Of a DNA stretch of 44,317 bases, positions 10,543-18,262 are shown in pieces. The stretch lies in assembly GCA_963758025.1 (NCBI GenBank), contig CAVWUA010000010.1, positions 1 through 44,317 on the forward strand. The letters run 5' to 3'. Position numbers and translations under genes: made by a program. The DNA is from CAVWUA01 sp963758025 (lineage in GTDB: Bacteria > Planctomycetota > Planctomycetia > Isosphaerales > Isosphaeraceae). Under the pieces are notes generated by a model. It worked only from the letters and a program-made list of their open reading frames with translations, ran no database searches and was not told the DNA's origin. Every line of letters begins with the position of its first letter. Position 1 is the stretch's first letter.

Positions 10543-13173
10543 TTACTTCTGGGCCTGCTCCTTGATGCGCCGGTCCAGCGTCTTGTTGGTCTCGTTCAGG
10601 GTGTATTCCAGGTAGTAGTCCTGCGGGTGCAGGAGCGACTCCATGGCGATCTCCTGCGCCAGGGTGGCCTCCTCGCCATCGAAGAAGCTCAAGGCCCGGA
10701 CGGCTTCGAGCCGGACGCGGGCGAAGTCGTCGTTGACGAGCGTGCGGAGCAGGTCGAGCGTGCCGTCGATCCGGTCGCGCCAGTAGCAGAGCACGCGGGT
10801 CGCCGCGGCGCGGGCCTTCGGCTCGGGGCTGATGAGAAGCTGCTTGAGCAGGTCTTCATTCACCACGTCGAGCGTCTGGTGCATCCAGAGGGCTTCCAGC
10901 ATGTTGTGCCAGTACAGCTCGTCCTTCTTGTCGAGCTCCGCGACCCACTGGCCGAGGGCCTCGACGACCTTGCCGTGATCGCGCTCGCGCAGCTCGCGGC
11001 GGACGCGGTAGCGCGTGCGGTCCTCGTAGGTCTTCAGCAGGTCGAGCAATTCGGGAATGGTCGCCCCGGCGATCTTCGGGTCGTCAACCAGCGGGCGCTT
11101 TTTGTAGGTGATCCGCCAGATGCGGCCGTGGTTGATGTCGCGCTTCGGGTCGCGGACCGAGTGCTGCATGTGGCCGATCAGCGGGTTGAACCAATCGACG
11201 AGATAGAGCGCGCCATCGGGGCCGAACTCCAGATCGACCGGGCGGAAGTTCGGGTCGGACGACTGCAGGAGCGGCTCGACCGGGTCGGCCGAGAAGCCCG
11301 AACCGTCCTCCTTCATGCGGTAGCGGAGCACCCCCTGGAAGCCGATGACGTTGTTCAGGAGGTAGTCCCCCTGCGTGTCGTCGGGGAAGTTGCGGCTGGA
11401 GACCAGCTCGCAGCCGGAGGTCGGCCGCCACTGCTTGACGAGGAACTGCTTCATGCTGCCGTGCTTGTCCGGGAAATCGACCTGCCCGGAGAACGCGGTG
11501 GCGAAGTAGTTCGCGCCACCGGAGGCGTCGGCGACGAAGTCCTGCCCCCAGCGGTCGAAGGTGTGGCCCCAGGGGTTGGCGAACGGGTAGGAGACGAAGC
11601 TATCGAACTTCTCGGAGAGCGGCTCATAGCGGAAAACGGCCGCGTCGTGCTCGCGCTCGGGGCCGTAAGGGGTCTCGACGGACGTCTGGTGGAAGGTCCC
11701 TTCCTGGAAGTAGAGCGCCCCGCCGGGGCCCCACGTGAAGGCGCTGATGGCGTGGTGCGAGTCGGCCGAGTCGAAGCCGTGGAGGATCAGCTCGCGGGTG
11801 TCGGCGTGATCATCGCCGTCGGTGTCCTTGAGGAACATCAGGCTCGGCTGCTGCGCGACGTACGCGCCGCCGTCTCCCAGCTCGATGCCGCCGGGGATGT
11901 GCAGCCCTTCGGCGAAGATGGTCTGCTTGTCGGCCTTGCCGTCCTTGTCGGTGTCCTCGAAGATCAGGACCTTGTCATCCACCGGCTGACCGGGCAGGTA
12001 CATCGGATAGGTGGGCATGGTCGTGACCCAGAGCCGTCCCTTGGCGTCGAAGACCATCGCGACGGGGTTTTCCAGGTCGGGGAACTCGATCTCGGAGGCG
12101 AACAGGTTGACCTCGTACCCTTCGGGGAGCACGAAGGTCTTCATCGACTCCTCGGGGGAGGTGATCTTCGGCTCCTGTTTGAAGTTGCTCTCGATCTTGG
12201 CGAATTCGCCCGTGTTGCTGTCGTCGATCTCCGCCGCCACGTTCTGGCCCCGCGCGACGGCCCAGATGCGGTGGTCGCGGTTCTGGACCATCTTGCGCAG
12301 CTTGGCGAACTCCGCCGGGAAGTTCATCACGCCGAACGGCTCCTTGCGGCCGCCGTAGATGTAATAGCCGTTGACCGCGCGGTAATCATAGAAGAACTGA
12401 AGGTTCTTCTCGTTCACCTCGGCGCGGAGATTCTTCAGGTCGGCCTTGACGTCCTTCGGTCGGGGGCCGAACAGGGCCTCATCCAGCACCGGGGCGAGCC
12501 GCGCGTAGCCGTGATCGCTCAGATGCACGCCGTTGATCGTCAAGGGGGTGTCGTCTTCCTCATACAATTTCTTCGTCGGCGTGAACAGATCGACAAACGC
12601 CACGTCATGCTTTTTGGCCAGCTCGGCCATCGCGTCGGTGTAAATCTGGAGGTTCTTGTTGTTCTTCGAGCCATCGGGCAGGTGCGGGTTGCCGAGGTCC
12701 TCGTGCGCGATCGGCGAGAGCAGGACGAGCTTCGGCGCGGACTTGCTGTTGTACTTGGTGGTCGTGGTCGTCTTGATGAACTTTTCAAGGTCTTGCTTGA
12801 ACTTGTCGAGCCCCTCCGGGCCGGCGAACGACTCGTTGAAGCCGTAGGCGGCCACGACGACATCGGGCCGCTCGTCGTAGAGCTGGTGGCCGTGGTCGTC
12901 GAAGTCCTTCGAGCGCATGCGGCGGGTCAGCTCATCCCCCGACCAGCCGAGGTCGCGGACGACCAGCTCCAGGTCGGGGAAGCGGCTGTGCAGCAGGGTC
13001 TCGAAGTGTCCGAAGTACTGCATCCGTTCGGCCAGGGTGTTGCCGATGATGATGATGCGGTCCCCTTTGTGCAGTTCCAGGCGGGCCGGCTCGGCGGCCG
13101 ACGCCCGGGGGGCCGCCACGGCCATCAGCGCGGCCACGGCCAGCGTCAGGCAGAACGCGGGTTTTGCTCTCAT
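10543..13173 (-). CDS. Secreted SGNH-like plus PVC-type membrane-bound dehydrogenase (Neelaki-type beta-propeller) protein
   Basis: A protein of 876 residues. It has a signal peptide (LTLAVAALMAVAAPRASA). Residues about 35-240 are an SGNH-hydrolase-like domain (GDRIIIIGNTLAERMQ, WSGDEL, AYGFNESFAG, NGVHLSDHGY). The rest is the planctomycete membrane-bound dehydrogenase-type beta-propeller: FVLPEGYEVNLFASE, NPVAMVFDAKGRLWVTTMPTYP, IFEDTDKDGKADKQTIFAEGL, FGPDGALYLVDWFNPLIGHMQHS and GRIWRITYKKRPL. It ends in HEAT-like helices. The heme-binding domain usually found at the C-terminus is absent here and is encoded by the next gene. Such proteins are thought to oxidise sugars or sugar acids in the periplasm; the substrate is unknown. 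ATG 13173 was chosen because it directly precedes the signal peptide. The reading frame is intact over its whole length. Confidence 0.85.
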   Translation of the reverse strand: MRAKPAFCLTLAVAALMAVAAPRASAAEPARLELHKGDRIIIIGNTLAERMQYFGHFETLLHSRFPDLELVVRDLGWSGDELTRRMRSKDFDDHGHQLYDERPDVVVAAYGFNESFAGPEGLDKFKQDLEKFIKTTTTTKYNSKSAPKLVLLSPIAHEDLGNPHLPDGSKNNKNLQIYTDAMAELAKKHDVAFVDLFTPTKKLYEEDDTPLTINGVHLSDHGYARLAPVLDEALFGPRPKDVKADLKNLRAEVNEKNLQFFYDYRAVNGYYIYGGRKEPFGVMNFPAEFAKLRKMVQNRDHRIWAVARGQNVAAEIDDSNTGEFAKIESNFKQEPKITSPEESMKTFVLPEGYEVNLFASEIEFPDLENPVAMVFDAKGRLWVTTMPTYPMYLPGQPVDDKVLIFEDTDKDGKADKQTIFAEGLHIPGGIELGDGGAYVAQQPSLMFLKDTDGDDHADTRELILHGFDSADSHHAISAFTWGPGGALYFQEGTFHQTSVETPYGPEREHDAAVFRYEPLSEKFDSFVSYPFANPWGHTFDRWGQDFVADASGGANYFATAFSGQVDFPDKHGSMKQFLVKQWRPTSGCELVSSRNFPDDTQGDYLLNNVIGFQGVLRYRMKEDGSGFSADPVEPLLQSSDPNFRPVDLEFGPDGALYLVDWFNPLIGHMQHSVRDPKRDINHGRIWRITYKKRPLVDDPKIAGATIPELLDLLKTYEDRTRYRVRRELRERDHGKVVEALGQWVAELDKKDELYWHNMLEALWMHQTLDVVNEDLLKQLLISPEPKARAAATRVLCYWRDRIDGTLDLLRTLVNDDFARVRLEAVRALSFFDGEEATLAQEIAMESLLHPQDYYLEYTLNETNKTLDRRIKEQAQK

Positions 13174-13278
13174 TGTTGGGGTTCTCGCTCTCGCAAATGG
13201 GTGCAACGTCAACTCAAGTGGGGATGCCACGGGGGCGCGGCGAGCGGTCGGCGTTGAGGAGGGAACGGGAGGGCATCT

Positions 13279-13301
13279 CGATCCCGAAGGTTCCGGGATC
13301 G
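13279..13301. terminator. Possible hairpin after the Rrf2 gene
   Basis: Inverted repeat CGATCCCG / CGGGATCG with a 7-base loop, lying between the Rrf2 gene and the downstream dehydrogenase gene on the minus strand. The stem is moderate and without a clear T tract, so a terminator role is tentative. Confidence 0.35.
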
Positions 13302-13412
13302 CGTCGGCCCGCCGCTCGGGGCCACGGTCCAAAAGGGGGGGCCAGGCCCCGCCACGACGCGCGGTCGGCCCGTTGCTCTCCGTTGTACCACACATTTTTT
13401 GGCAGGTGCAAC

Positions 13413-13868
13413 TTAGCTGTTCTTGGGTGAGCCAGCGATCGCGACGGTTTCCCCGCACAGAGGGCGGCTCGGGTTCGGCTCGGCGAGCAGCTCGGCGATC
13501 GTCGTTCCGCCGAACAGGGCCTCAACCTGCGCGATCCCCTCGTCGAGCCGTTTGTGCAGCGAACAGAGCCGCCCCTGGTGCGCGGCGAGCTTCAGTGGGC
13601 AATGCTCGATCCGCTTGAACGGGTCCACCGCGTTGATGACGTCCAGAACGGTCAGCTCGTCCAGCGATTGCGTCAGGGTGAACCCCCCGTGCAGGCCGCG
13701 CTGCGCCTCGACCAGGCCGGCCCGGCCCAGCGCCTGAAGCACCTTCGACAGGTATCCGGCCGGCACCTGCGTCTGCGACGCCACCTGCTGCGTCGTCAAG
13801 GGCTGCCCCGGGCTCGACCCCAGCAGCACCACGGCACGCAGCGCATACTCGGCCGTTTGCGAAATCAT
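13413..13868 (-). CDS. Rrf2-family transcriptional regulator, NsrR-like
   Basis: A protein of 151 residues. The N-terminal winged helix is typical of Rrf2 (MISQTAEYALRAVVLL, then QVASQTQVPAGYLSKVLQALGRAGLVEAQRGLHGGFTL), followed by LTVLDVINAVDPFKRIEHCPL. Cysteines are present at about 91 (EHCPL), 104 (GRLCSLH) and 140 (PLCGE). The first two lie in the region where IscR and NsrR bind a [2Fe-2S] or [4Fe-4S] cluster, though the spacing is wider than in those proteins. Position near nitric oxide reductase and a shared upstream operator suggest a nitric-oxide-sensing repressor that controls itself and nor. That role is inference; the family call is firm. Confidence 0.88.
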   Translation of the reverse strand: MISQTAEYALRAVVLLGSSPGQPLTTQQVASQTQVPAGYLSKVLQALGRAGLVEAQRGLHGGFTLTQSLDELTVLDVINAVDPFKRIEHCPLKLAAHQGRLCSLHKRLDEGIAQVEALFGGTTIAELLAEPNPSRPLCGETVAIAGSPKNS

Positions 13869-13884
13869 GACGTCCCCTCAGAAA

Positions 13885-13910
13885 TTGGATATAACGACCT
13901 CGACATCCAA
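13885..13910. promoter_or_regulatory. Rrf2 operator-like inverted repeat upstream of the regulator gene (site A)
   Basis: A 26-base site with arms TTGGATAT and ACATCCAA (7 of 8 symmetric) around a 10-base centre containing GACCTCG. It lies 17 bases upstream of the regulator's ATG. A minus-strand promoter TTGCGA (13939-13934), 18 bases, TAAAAT (13915-13910) places the site across the transcription start. It is identical at 20 of 26 positions to the site before the nitric oxide reductase gene, as expected for autoregulation. Confidence 0.7.
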
Positions 13911-13939
13911 TTTTATGGGATCGAGCGACCTTCTCGCAA
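13910..13939 (-). promoter_or_regulatory. Putative sigma70-type promoter of the Rrf2 gene
   Basis: Read on the minus strand: TTGCGA, 18-base spacer, TAAAAT. The -10 matches the consensus at five of six positions. Its -10 abuts operator site A. Confidence 0.45.
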
Positions 13940-14148
13940 GAGTGGTTGGCGGTCGAGCACGCTCCCGAGGCCCCTGCCCTGCCCTGCCCTTTCCGTTTCG
14001 AGGCGGACGGAGGAGTCAAAAAAAGTGTTCCCCGAGGCCCGGATGGTTCGCGATCCGCCGGGGTTCTATCGTTATTCTGGAAGTTCTCGCGAAGACGGGC
14101 GTTCTGGTCAACGGCGAACGACACGAACCGATTCATGGGGAGGCATCA

Positions 14149-15231
14149 ATGCGTGGGAAGTTCAGGGCGATCTGGGGGGTGACACTCGGGGTCGTGCTGC
14201 TGGCGGGTCCGGCGTGGGCCCAGTACGGGCGTCGGTATTATCCCGGCGGGATGGGACGGTGGGGCTGGAGCGGGTGGGTCAGCAACCCGAACGCCAGCTT
14301 CATGTCGGGGATGGGGTCGTATGCGCGGGGACAGGGGGTGTATAACCTGGAGACGGCCAAGGCCCAGTCGATTGAACGCGACTCGCTCATTCGCTGGAAC
14401 AAGGCGATGATGGCCCAGCAAAAGGTCGTGCAGGCCCAGCTTGCCAAGGAGGAGGCCGCCGCGGCCGCCGAGACCGAGGCCCGCGCGGCGGCGAACCAGC
14501 TCCATAGCGGCAAGACGCTGAATGCCCTGCTCTACCAGATCCTCGAATTCAACCCCGACGGCAGCAAGGCCACCGCCGCCAAGGCCGTGCTCGGGCCGGA
14601 CCTGATCCGCGATATCCCCTACGAGACCGCCACCGAAGGGGTCACCTTCTGCATTGACCAGTTGACCGACAAGGAGAACTTTCCGTTCCCCCTGTCCGAC
14701 GACCGCTACGACGCCGAGCGGCAGGCCCTCAGCCAGGCGGTGGACATCGCGCTGACGGAGGATGTCAAGGGATCGGTTTCCCCCGGCTCGTTGAAGACCG
14801 TCCGCGAGCGTCTGAATGCGCTCCGGGCCGCGTTCGAGAAAGCCACGGCCGACACGGACCCCGGCTATCTGGAATCCGAGGCGTACCTCAAGTCGCTCGC
14901 CGGGCTGACCGGCCTGCTCGCCAACCCGAACATCCAGCCGATCCTTGCGGAGCTGGACTCCATCGAGACGCCGACCACGATCGGCCACCTGATCGGCTTC
15001 ATGCACTTCTATAATCTCAAGTTCGGCCCCGCCCAGACCGACCGCCAGCGTGCGATCTACGAGCGCCTGGACGGGATGCTCGCCAAGGTCCTTCAGCAGG
15101 TTCAAGTGCCGGACGCCAAGGCCCCTCCAGCGCCCCCGGAGCCCGGCCGCGCCCTGGGCAAGTCGGCGGGCGAAGTCTTCGGCAACATGTCCTGGAACGA
15201 TCTGGACGCCAGCGCCAAACCGTCGCGCTGA
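14149..15231 (+). CDS. Secreted protein of unknown function
   Basis: A 360-residue protein, not recognised. ATG 14149 follows GGGGAGG. A clear signal peptide ends WAQ at about residue 24. The mature start is rich in Tyr, Gly and Trp (YGRRYYPGGMGRWGWSGW). An alanine/glutamate coiled coil lies at about 95-122 (AKEEAAAAAETEARAAANQL), followed by helical sequence and a Pro-rich stretch near the end. Similar proteins are typical of planctomycete genomes without assigned function. It lies between the Rrf2 regulator and the nitric oxide reductase gene, but has no copy of their shared operator and is followed by its own hairpin, so it need not belong to the nitric oxide response. Confidence 0.7.
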   Translation: MRGKFRAIWGVTLGVVLLAGPAWAQYGRRYYPGGMGRWGWSGWVSNPNASFMSGMGSYARGQGVYNLETAKAQSIERDSLIRWNKAMMAQQKVVQAQLAKEEAAAAAETEARAAANQLHSGKTLNALLYQILEFNPDGSKATAAKAVLGPDLIRDIPYETATEGVTFCIDQLTDKENFPFPLSDDRYDAERQALSQAVDIALTEDVKGSVSPGSLKTVRERLNALRAAFEKATADTDPGYLESEAYLKSLAGLTGLLANPNIQPILAELDSIETPTTIGHLIGFMHFYNLKFGPAQTDRQRAIYERLDGMLAKVLQQVQVPDAKAPPAPPEPGRALGKSAGEVFGNMSWNDLDASAKPSR

Positions 15232-15255
15232 GCCACGATCGACACCCCGCACGCT

Positions 15256-15289
15256 GGCCGGTCCGCGCGTCTCCAAACGCGGACCGGCC
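15256..15289. terminator. Hairpin terminator after the unknown secreted protein
   Basis: Perfect 12-base arms GGCCGGTCCGCG / CGCGGACCGGCC with a 10-base loop, beginning 25 bases after the stop codon. It separates this gene from the nitric oxide reductase transcription unit. Confidence 0.65.
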
Positions 15290-15344
15290 GCCCCCCCTGC
15301 CCTTCGCCCCCACGATTCACCGCTCCGGCCATGTCTCGACTAAA

Positions 15345-15370
15345 ATGGATATCTGGACCTTGACATCCAG
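15345..15370. promoter_or_regulatory. Rrf2 operator-like inverted repeat upstream of nitric oxide reductase (site B)
   Basis: A 26-base site with core TGGATAT, ten bases containing GACCTTG, then ACATCCA. It shares 20 of 26 positions with site A in front of the Rrf2 gene, including the non-symmetric GACCT in the centre. Its right half overlaps the TTGACA -35 box at 15360-15365, so a bound repressor would block polymerase. The 370-base gap 15232-15601 also holds the preceding hairpin; no gene is seen in it. Confidence 0.72.
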
Positions 15371-15389
15371 TATGTGGCATGCTTAGAGT
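15360..15389 (+). promoter_or_regulatory. Putative sigma70-type promoter of nitric oxide reductase
   Basis: Consensus -35 TTGACA (15360-15365), 18-base spacer and TAGAGT (15384-15389, four of six matches). It leaves a 5' leader of roughly 205 bases before the ATG at 15602. It overlaps operator site B. Confidence 0.55.
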
Positions 15390-15601
15390 GTGGCAAGTGA
15401 TTTGCCGGATTCTCTGGCTGGGGTCGTTTGTTCCGCGTCGGGCGGGTGCATCCGGCATACGGAACTGAGTTCGAGACACATCAAGAGAGAGACGGGAGCG
15501 CCAGCGGCTCAAGGCGGGTCGTGGGTGTCCGGCTAGGGTAGCCCTTCAGGGTGCGCCAGTGCGCCTCCTGGGGGCTTCTTCGCATTCATGGAGTTCTCAC
15601 G

Positions 15602-17909
15602 ATGAGATATTTGCGATTATGGATCGCTTTGGGGCTGGTGATCGCCGGATCTTTCAGCGTGCTGGGGTACTTCGGCTGGGAGTTGTACCGCCAGGCGCCG
15701 CCGGTGCCGGAGCGCGTCGTGACGACGGACGGCGATGTCGTCTTCCAGAGGGCGGACATCCGCGACGGCCAGAACGTCTGGCAGTCGATGGGGGGTCAGG
15801 AGGTCGGTACGGTCTGGGGGCACGGCTCGTACGTCGCGCCCGACTGGTCGGCGGACTGGCTGCATCGCGAGGCGCGCTGGCTCGTGAATCACTGGGCGGA
15901 GGCCGACTTCGGCAAGCCGTTTGACGAGCTGGGAGATGAGCGGCAAGCGGCTCTGAAGGCACGGCTCAAGGACCAGCTTGCGGACGAACACGTATGACCC
16001 GGAGACGGGCGACCTGGTGATCTCGCCGTTACGGGCCGAGGCCATCGCGGCGGTCGGCCGGCATTACACGGCGCTCTTCGGCCACGATCCGGCGCTGGAC
16101 GAGCTGCGCGACGATTACGCGATCCCGGCCGACGCGATCAAAGGGGAGGAACGGCTGGCGAAGCTGAACGCCTTCTTCTTCTGGGCCTCCTGGGCGTGCG
16201 GCACGAACCGTCCCGGCAGCACGGTGACCTATACGAACAACTGGCCATCCGAGTCGTTGATCGACAACCGGCCGACCGGCGCGATCGTCGTCTGGTCGGT
16301 GGCGAGCTTCGTGCTGCTTCTGGCGGGGATCGGTGCGCTCGCCTGGTACTTCGCCGTCAAGCATGGCAAGGGGGAGGAGGAGCGTGAGGCCCCGCAGGAA
16401 GACCCACTTCTGGCCCTGCGGCCGACCCCTTCGATGCGGGCGACGCTCAAGTATTTCTGGGTCGTGGCCGCGTTGATCGTCGCGCAGGTCGGCCTCGGGG
16501 CGGTGACCGCGCATTACGGCGTGGAGGGCTCCGGCTTCTACGGCATCCCGCTGGCGAAATGGCTGCCGTACAGCGTGACCCGCACGTGGCACCAGCAGCT
16601 TGGCATCTTCTGGATCGCGACCGCCTGGCTGGCCACCGGCCTGTTCATGGCCCCGGCCGTCTCCGGGTACGAGCCGAGGTTCCAGCGGCTGGGGGTCAAT
16701 TTCCTGTTCGTCTGCACCTTGATCATCGTCGTCGGGTCGATGTTCGGCCAGTGGCTGGCGATCCAGCAGCGCCTTGGGCTGGAGGCGAACTTCTGGTTCG
16801 GGCACCAGGGGTACGAATACGTCGATCTCGGCCGGTTCTGGCAGATCTTTCTGACGGTCGGCCTGTTCCTCTGGCTCTTCCTGATCGGCCGGGCGCTCTG
16901 GCCGGCGTTCCGCGCTCCGGGAGAGCACAAGCACCTGCTGGGACTGTTCCTCATGGCCTCGACGGCCATCCCGCTCTTTTACGTGCCGGGCCTCATGTGG
17001 CACCGGCAGACGCACCTGGCCCTGGCCGAATACTGGCGCTGGTGGGTCGTTCACCTGTGGGTGGAAGGCTTCTTCGAGGTCTTCGCCACGGTGGTCATCG
17101 CCTTCCTGTTCACGCGCATGGGACTCCTGCGCACGGCGACGGCCACCGCGGCGGTGCTCTTCGCCACGACGATCTTCCTCTCCGGCGGGATCATCGGCAC
17201 GTTCCACCACCTGTACTTCACCGGCACGCCGACGGCCATCCTGGCTCTTGGTTCGGTCTTCAGCGCGCTGGAGGTCGTGCCCCTGGTCCTGATCGGGTTC
17301 GAGGCATACGAGAACCTGACGATGACGACGGTCCGGCCGTGGGTCGCGGCCTACAAGTGGCCGATCTATTTCTTCGTCGCGGTGGCGTTCTGGAACCTCG
17401 TCGGCGCGGGGCTCTTCGGCTTCTTCATCAACCCGCCGATCGCGCTCTACTACATGCAGGGGTTGAACACCACGCCGGTCCACGGACACACGGCGCTCTT
17501 CGGCGTGTACGGCATGCTCGGTATCGGCCTGATGCTCTTCTGCATGAAGGGGCTGACGGTCCACCAGCGATGGAAGACCGGCCCGCTGGCCGTCGCGTTC
17601 TGGATGATCAACGTCGGCCTTGGTCTGATGGTGCTCCTGAGCCTGCTGCCGGTCGGTCTCTTGCAGACGTGGGCGAGCGTCGAGCACGGTACGTGGTACG
17701 CCCGCTCGGCCGAGTTCATGCAGGCGGACACCATGAATCTTCTGCGCTGGCTGCGCGTGGTCGGCGACACGATTTTCGCCATTGGCATTCTGTCTCTCGG
17801 CTGGTTCGTGCTGGGCCTGAAGACCGGCTGGTCCATCGCTCCGGAGGAGGACGAGGTGGCCCGAGAATTCCCCAGGTCGTCTCAGCGTGAGCCGGCCGAG
17901 ATCGTGTAA
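15602..17909 (+). CDS. norZ: Quinol-dependent nitric oxide reductase, qNOR (one frameshift)
   Basis: About 768 residues after correction. This single-subunit inner-membrane enzyme reduces two NO to N2O with quinol. The N-terminal NorC-like extension has one TM helix, a periplasmic domain (WQSMGGQEVGTVWGHGSYVAPDWSADWLHREA) and no heme-c motif, as in qNOR. The NorB-like part has about 13 TM helices with the expected His ligands: TWHQQLGIFW, HLWVEGFFEV (Glu of the FeB site next to His), GTFHHLYFTG and PVHGHTALFGVYGM. One extra T at 15978-15979 breaks the frame; removing it restores LRTNTYDPETGDL, a highly conserved qNOR stretch. ATG 15602 is preceded by GGAG at eight bases. The regulatory site shared with the nearby Rrf2 gene suggests induction by NO. 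Confidence 0.93.
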
Positions 17910-17947
17910 GCGGTCCCCCCATTCTCGAAGCATCCCGACCCTCGAAT

Positions 17948-18189
17948 CGGCCCGTCTGCAATTTGCAGACGGGCCGATTTCGTCTGCGGAAATGACCTCG
18001 TCTGCAAATTGCAGACGGGCCAGAATGGGCATGTCGAAACGGAAGGATTTGGCCCTCGTCTGCAAATTGCAGACGGCCCTGGTTGAGTTCCTTGAAGGGG
18101 GTGATCTGGCCCCCGTCTGCAAATTGCAGACGGCCTCGTCGGGGCGCGTTCCGGCAATCTCGCGAAACCCTCGTCTGCAATTTGCAGAC
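17948..18189. repeat. Array of five 17-bp perfect palindromes, parS-like partition site / par operator
   Basis: Five exact copies of GTCTGCAA-W-TTGCAGAC occur at 17954-17970, 18000-18016, 18058-18074, 18115-18131 and 18173-18189. The centre is T in copies 1 and 5 and A in copies 2-4, so orientation differs only by that base. Start-to-start spacing is 46, 58, 57 and 58 bases, about 5.5 helical turns for the last four. Copy 1 extends to a 29-base perfect palindrome (17948-17976), and a half site GTCTGC lies at 17982-17987. The array fills the 353-base gap between nor and parA. Position before parAB strongly suggests ParB binding sites, unlike the canonical chromosomal TGTTTCACGTGAAACA. Confidence 0.82.
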
Positions 18190-18262
18190 GACCCCCTCCG
18201 GTTGCCGATATCGACTGTGGAAATTGGTGCTTTTCGACGTCTCAAAACACGAGGGCCACGGC

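Noticed and set aside
10258..13257. A 999-codon open frame on the plus strand opposite the dehydrogenase gene
   Set aside because: It is antisense to a well-conserved gene, rich in Val/Arg/Glu as expected for a high-GC shadow frame, and resembles no family.
17948..18189. Five short repeats separated by about 40 bases resemble a tiny CRISPR array
   Set aside because: Repeats are 17-base perfect palindromes, spacers lack constant length, there are no cas genes, and parAB follow directly.
16029..18245. A 738-codon minus-strand frame opposite nitric oxide reductase
   Set aside because: Shadow of the qNOR gene: composition is dominated by Arg, Asp, Glu and Gln with no domain, and it runs through the palindrome array.
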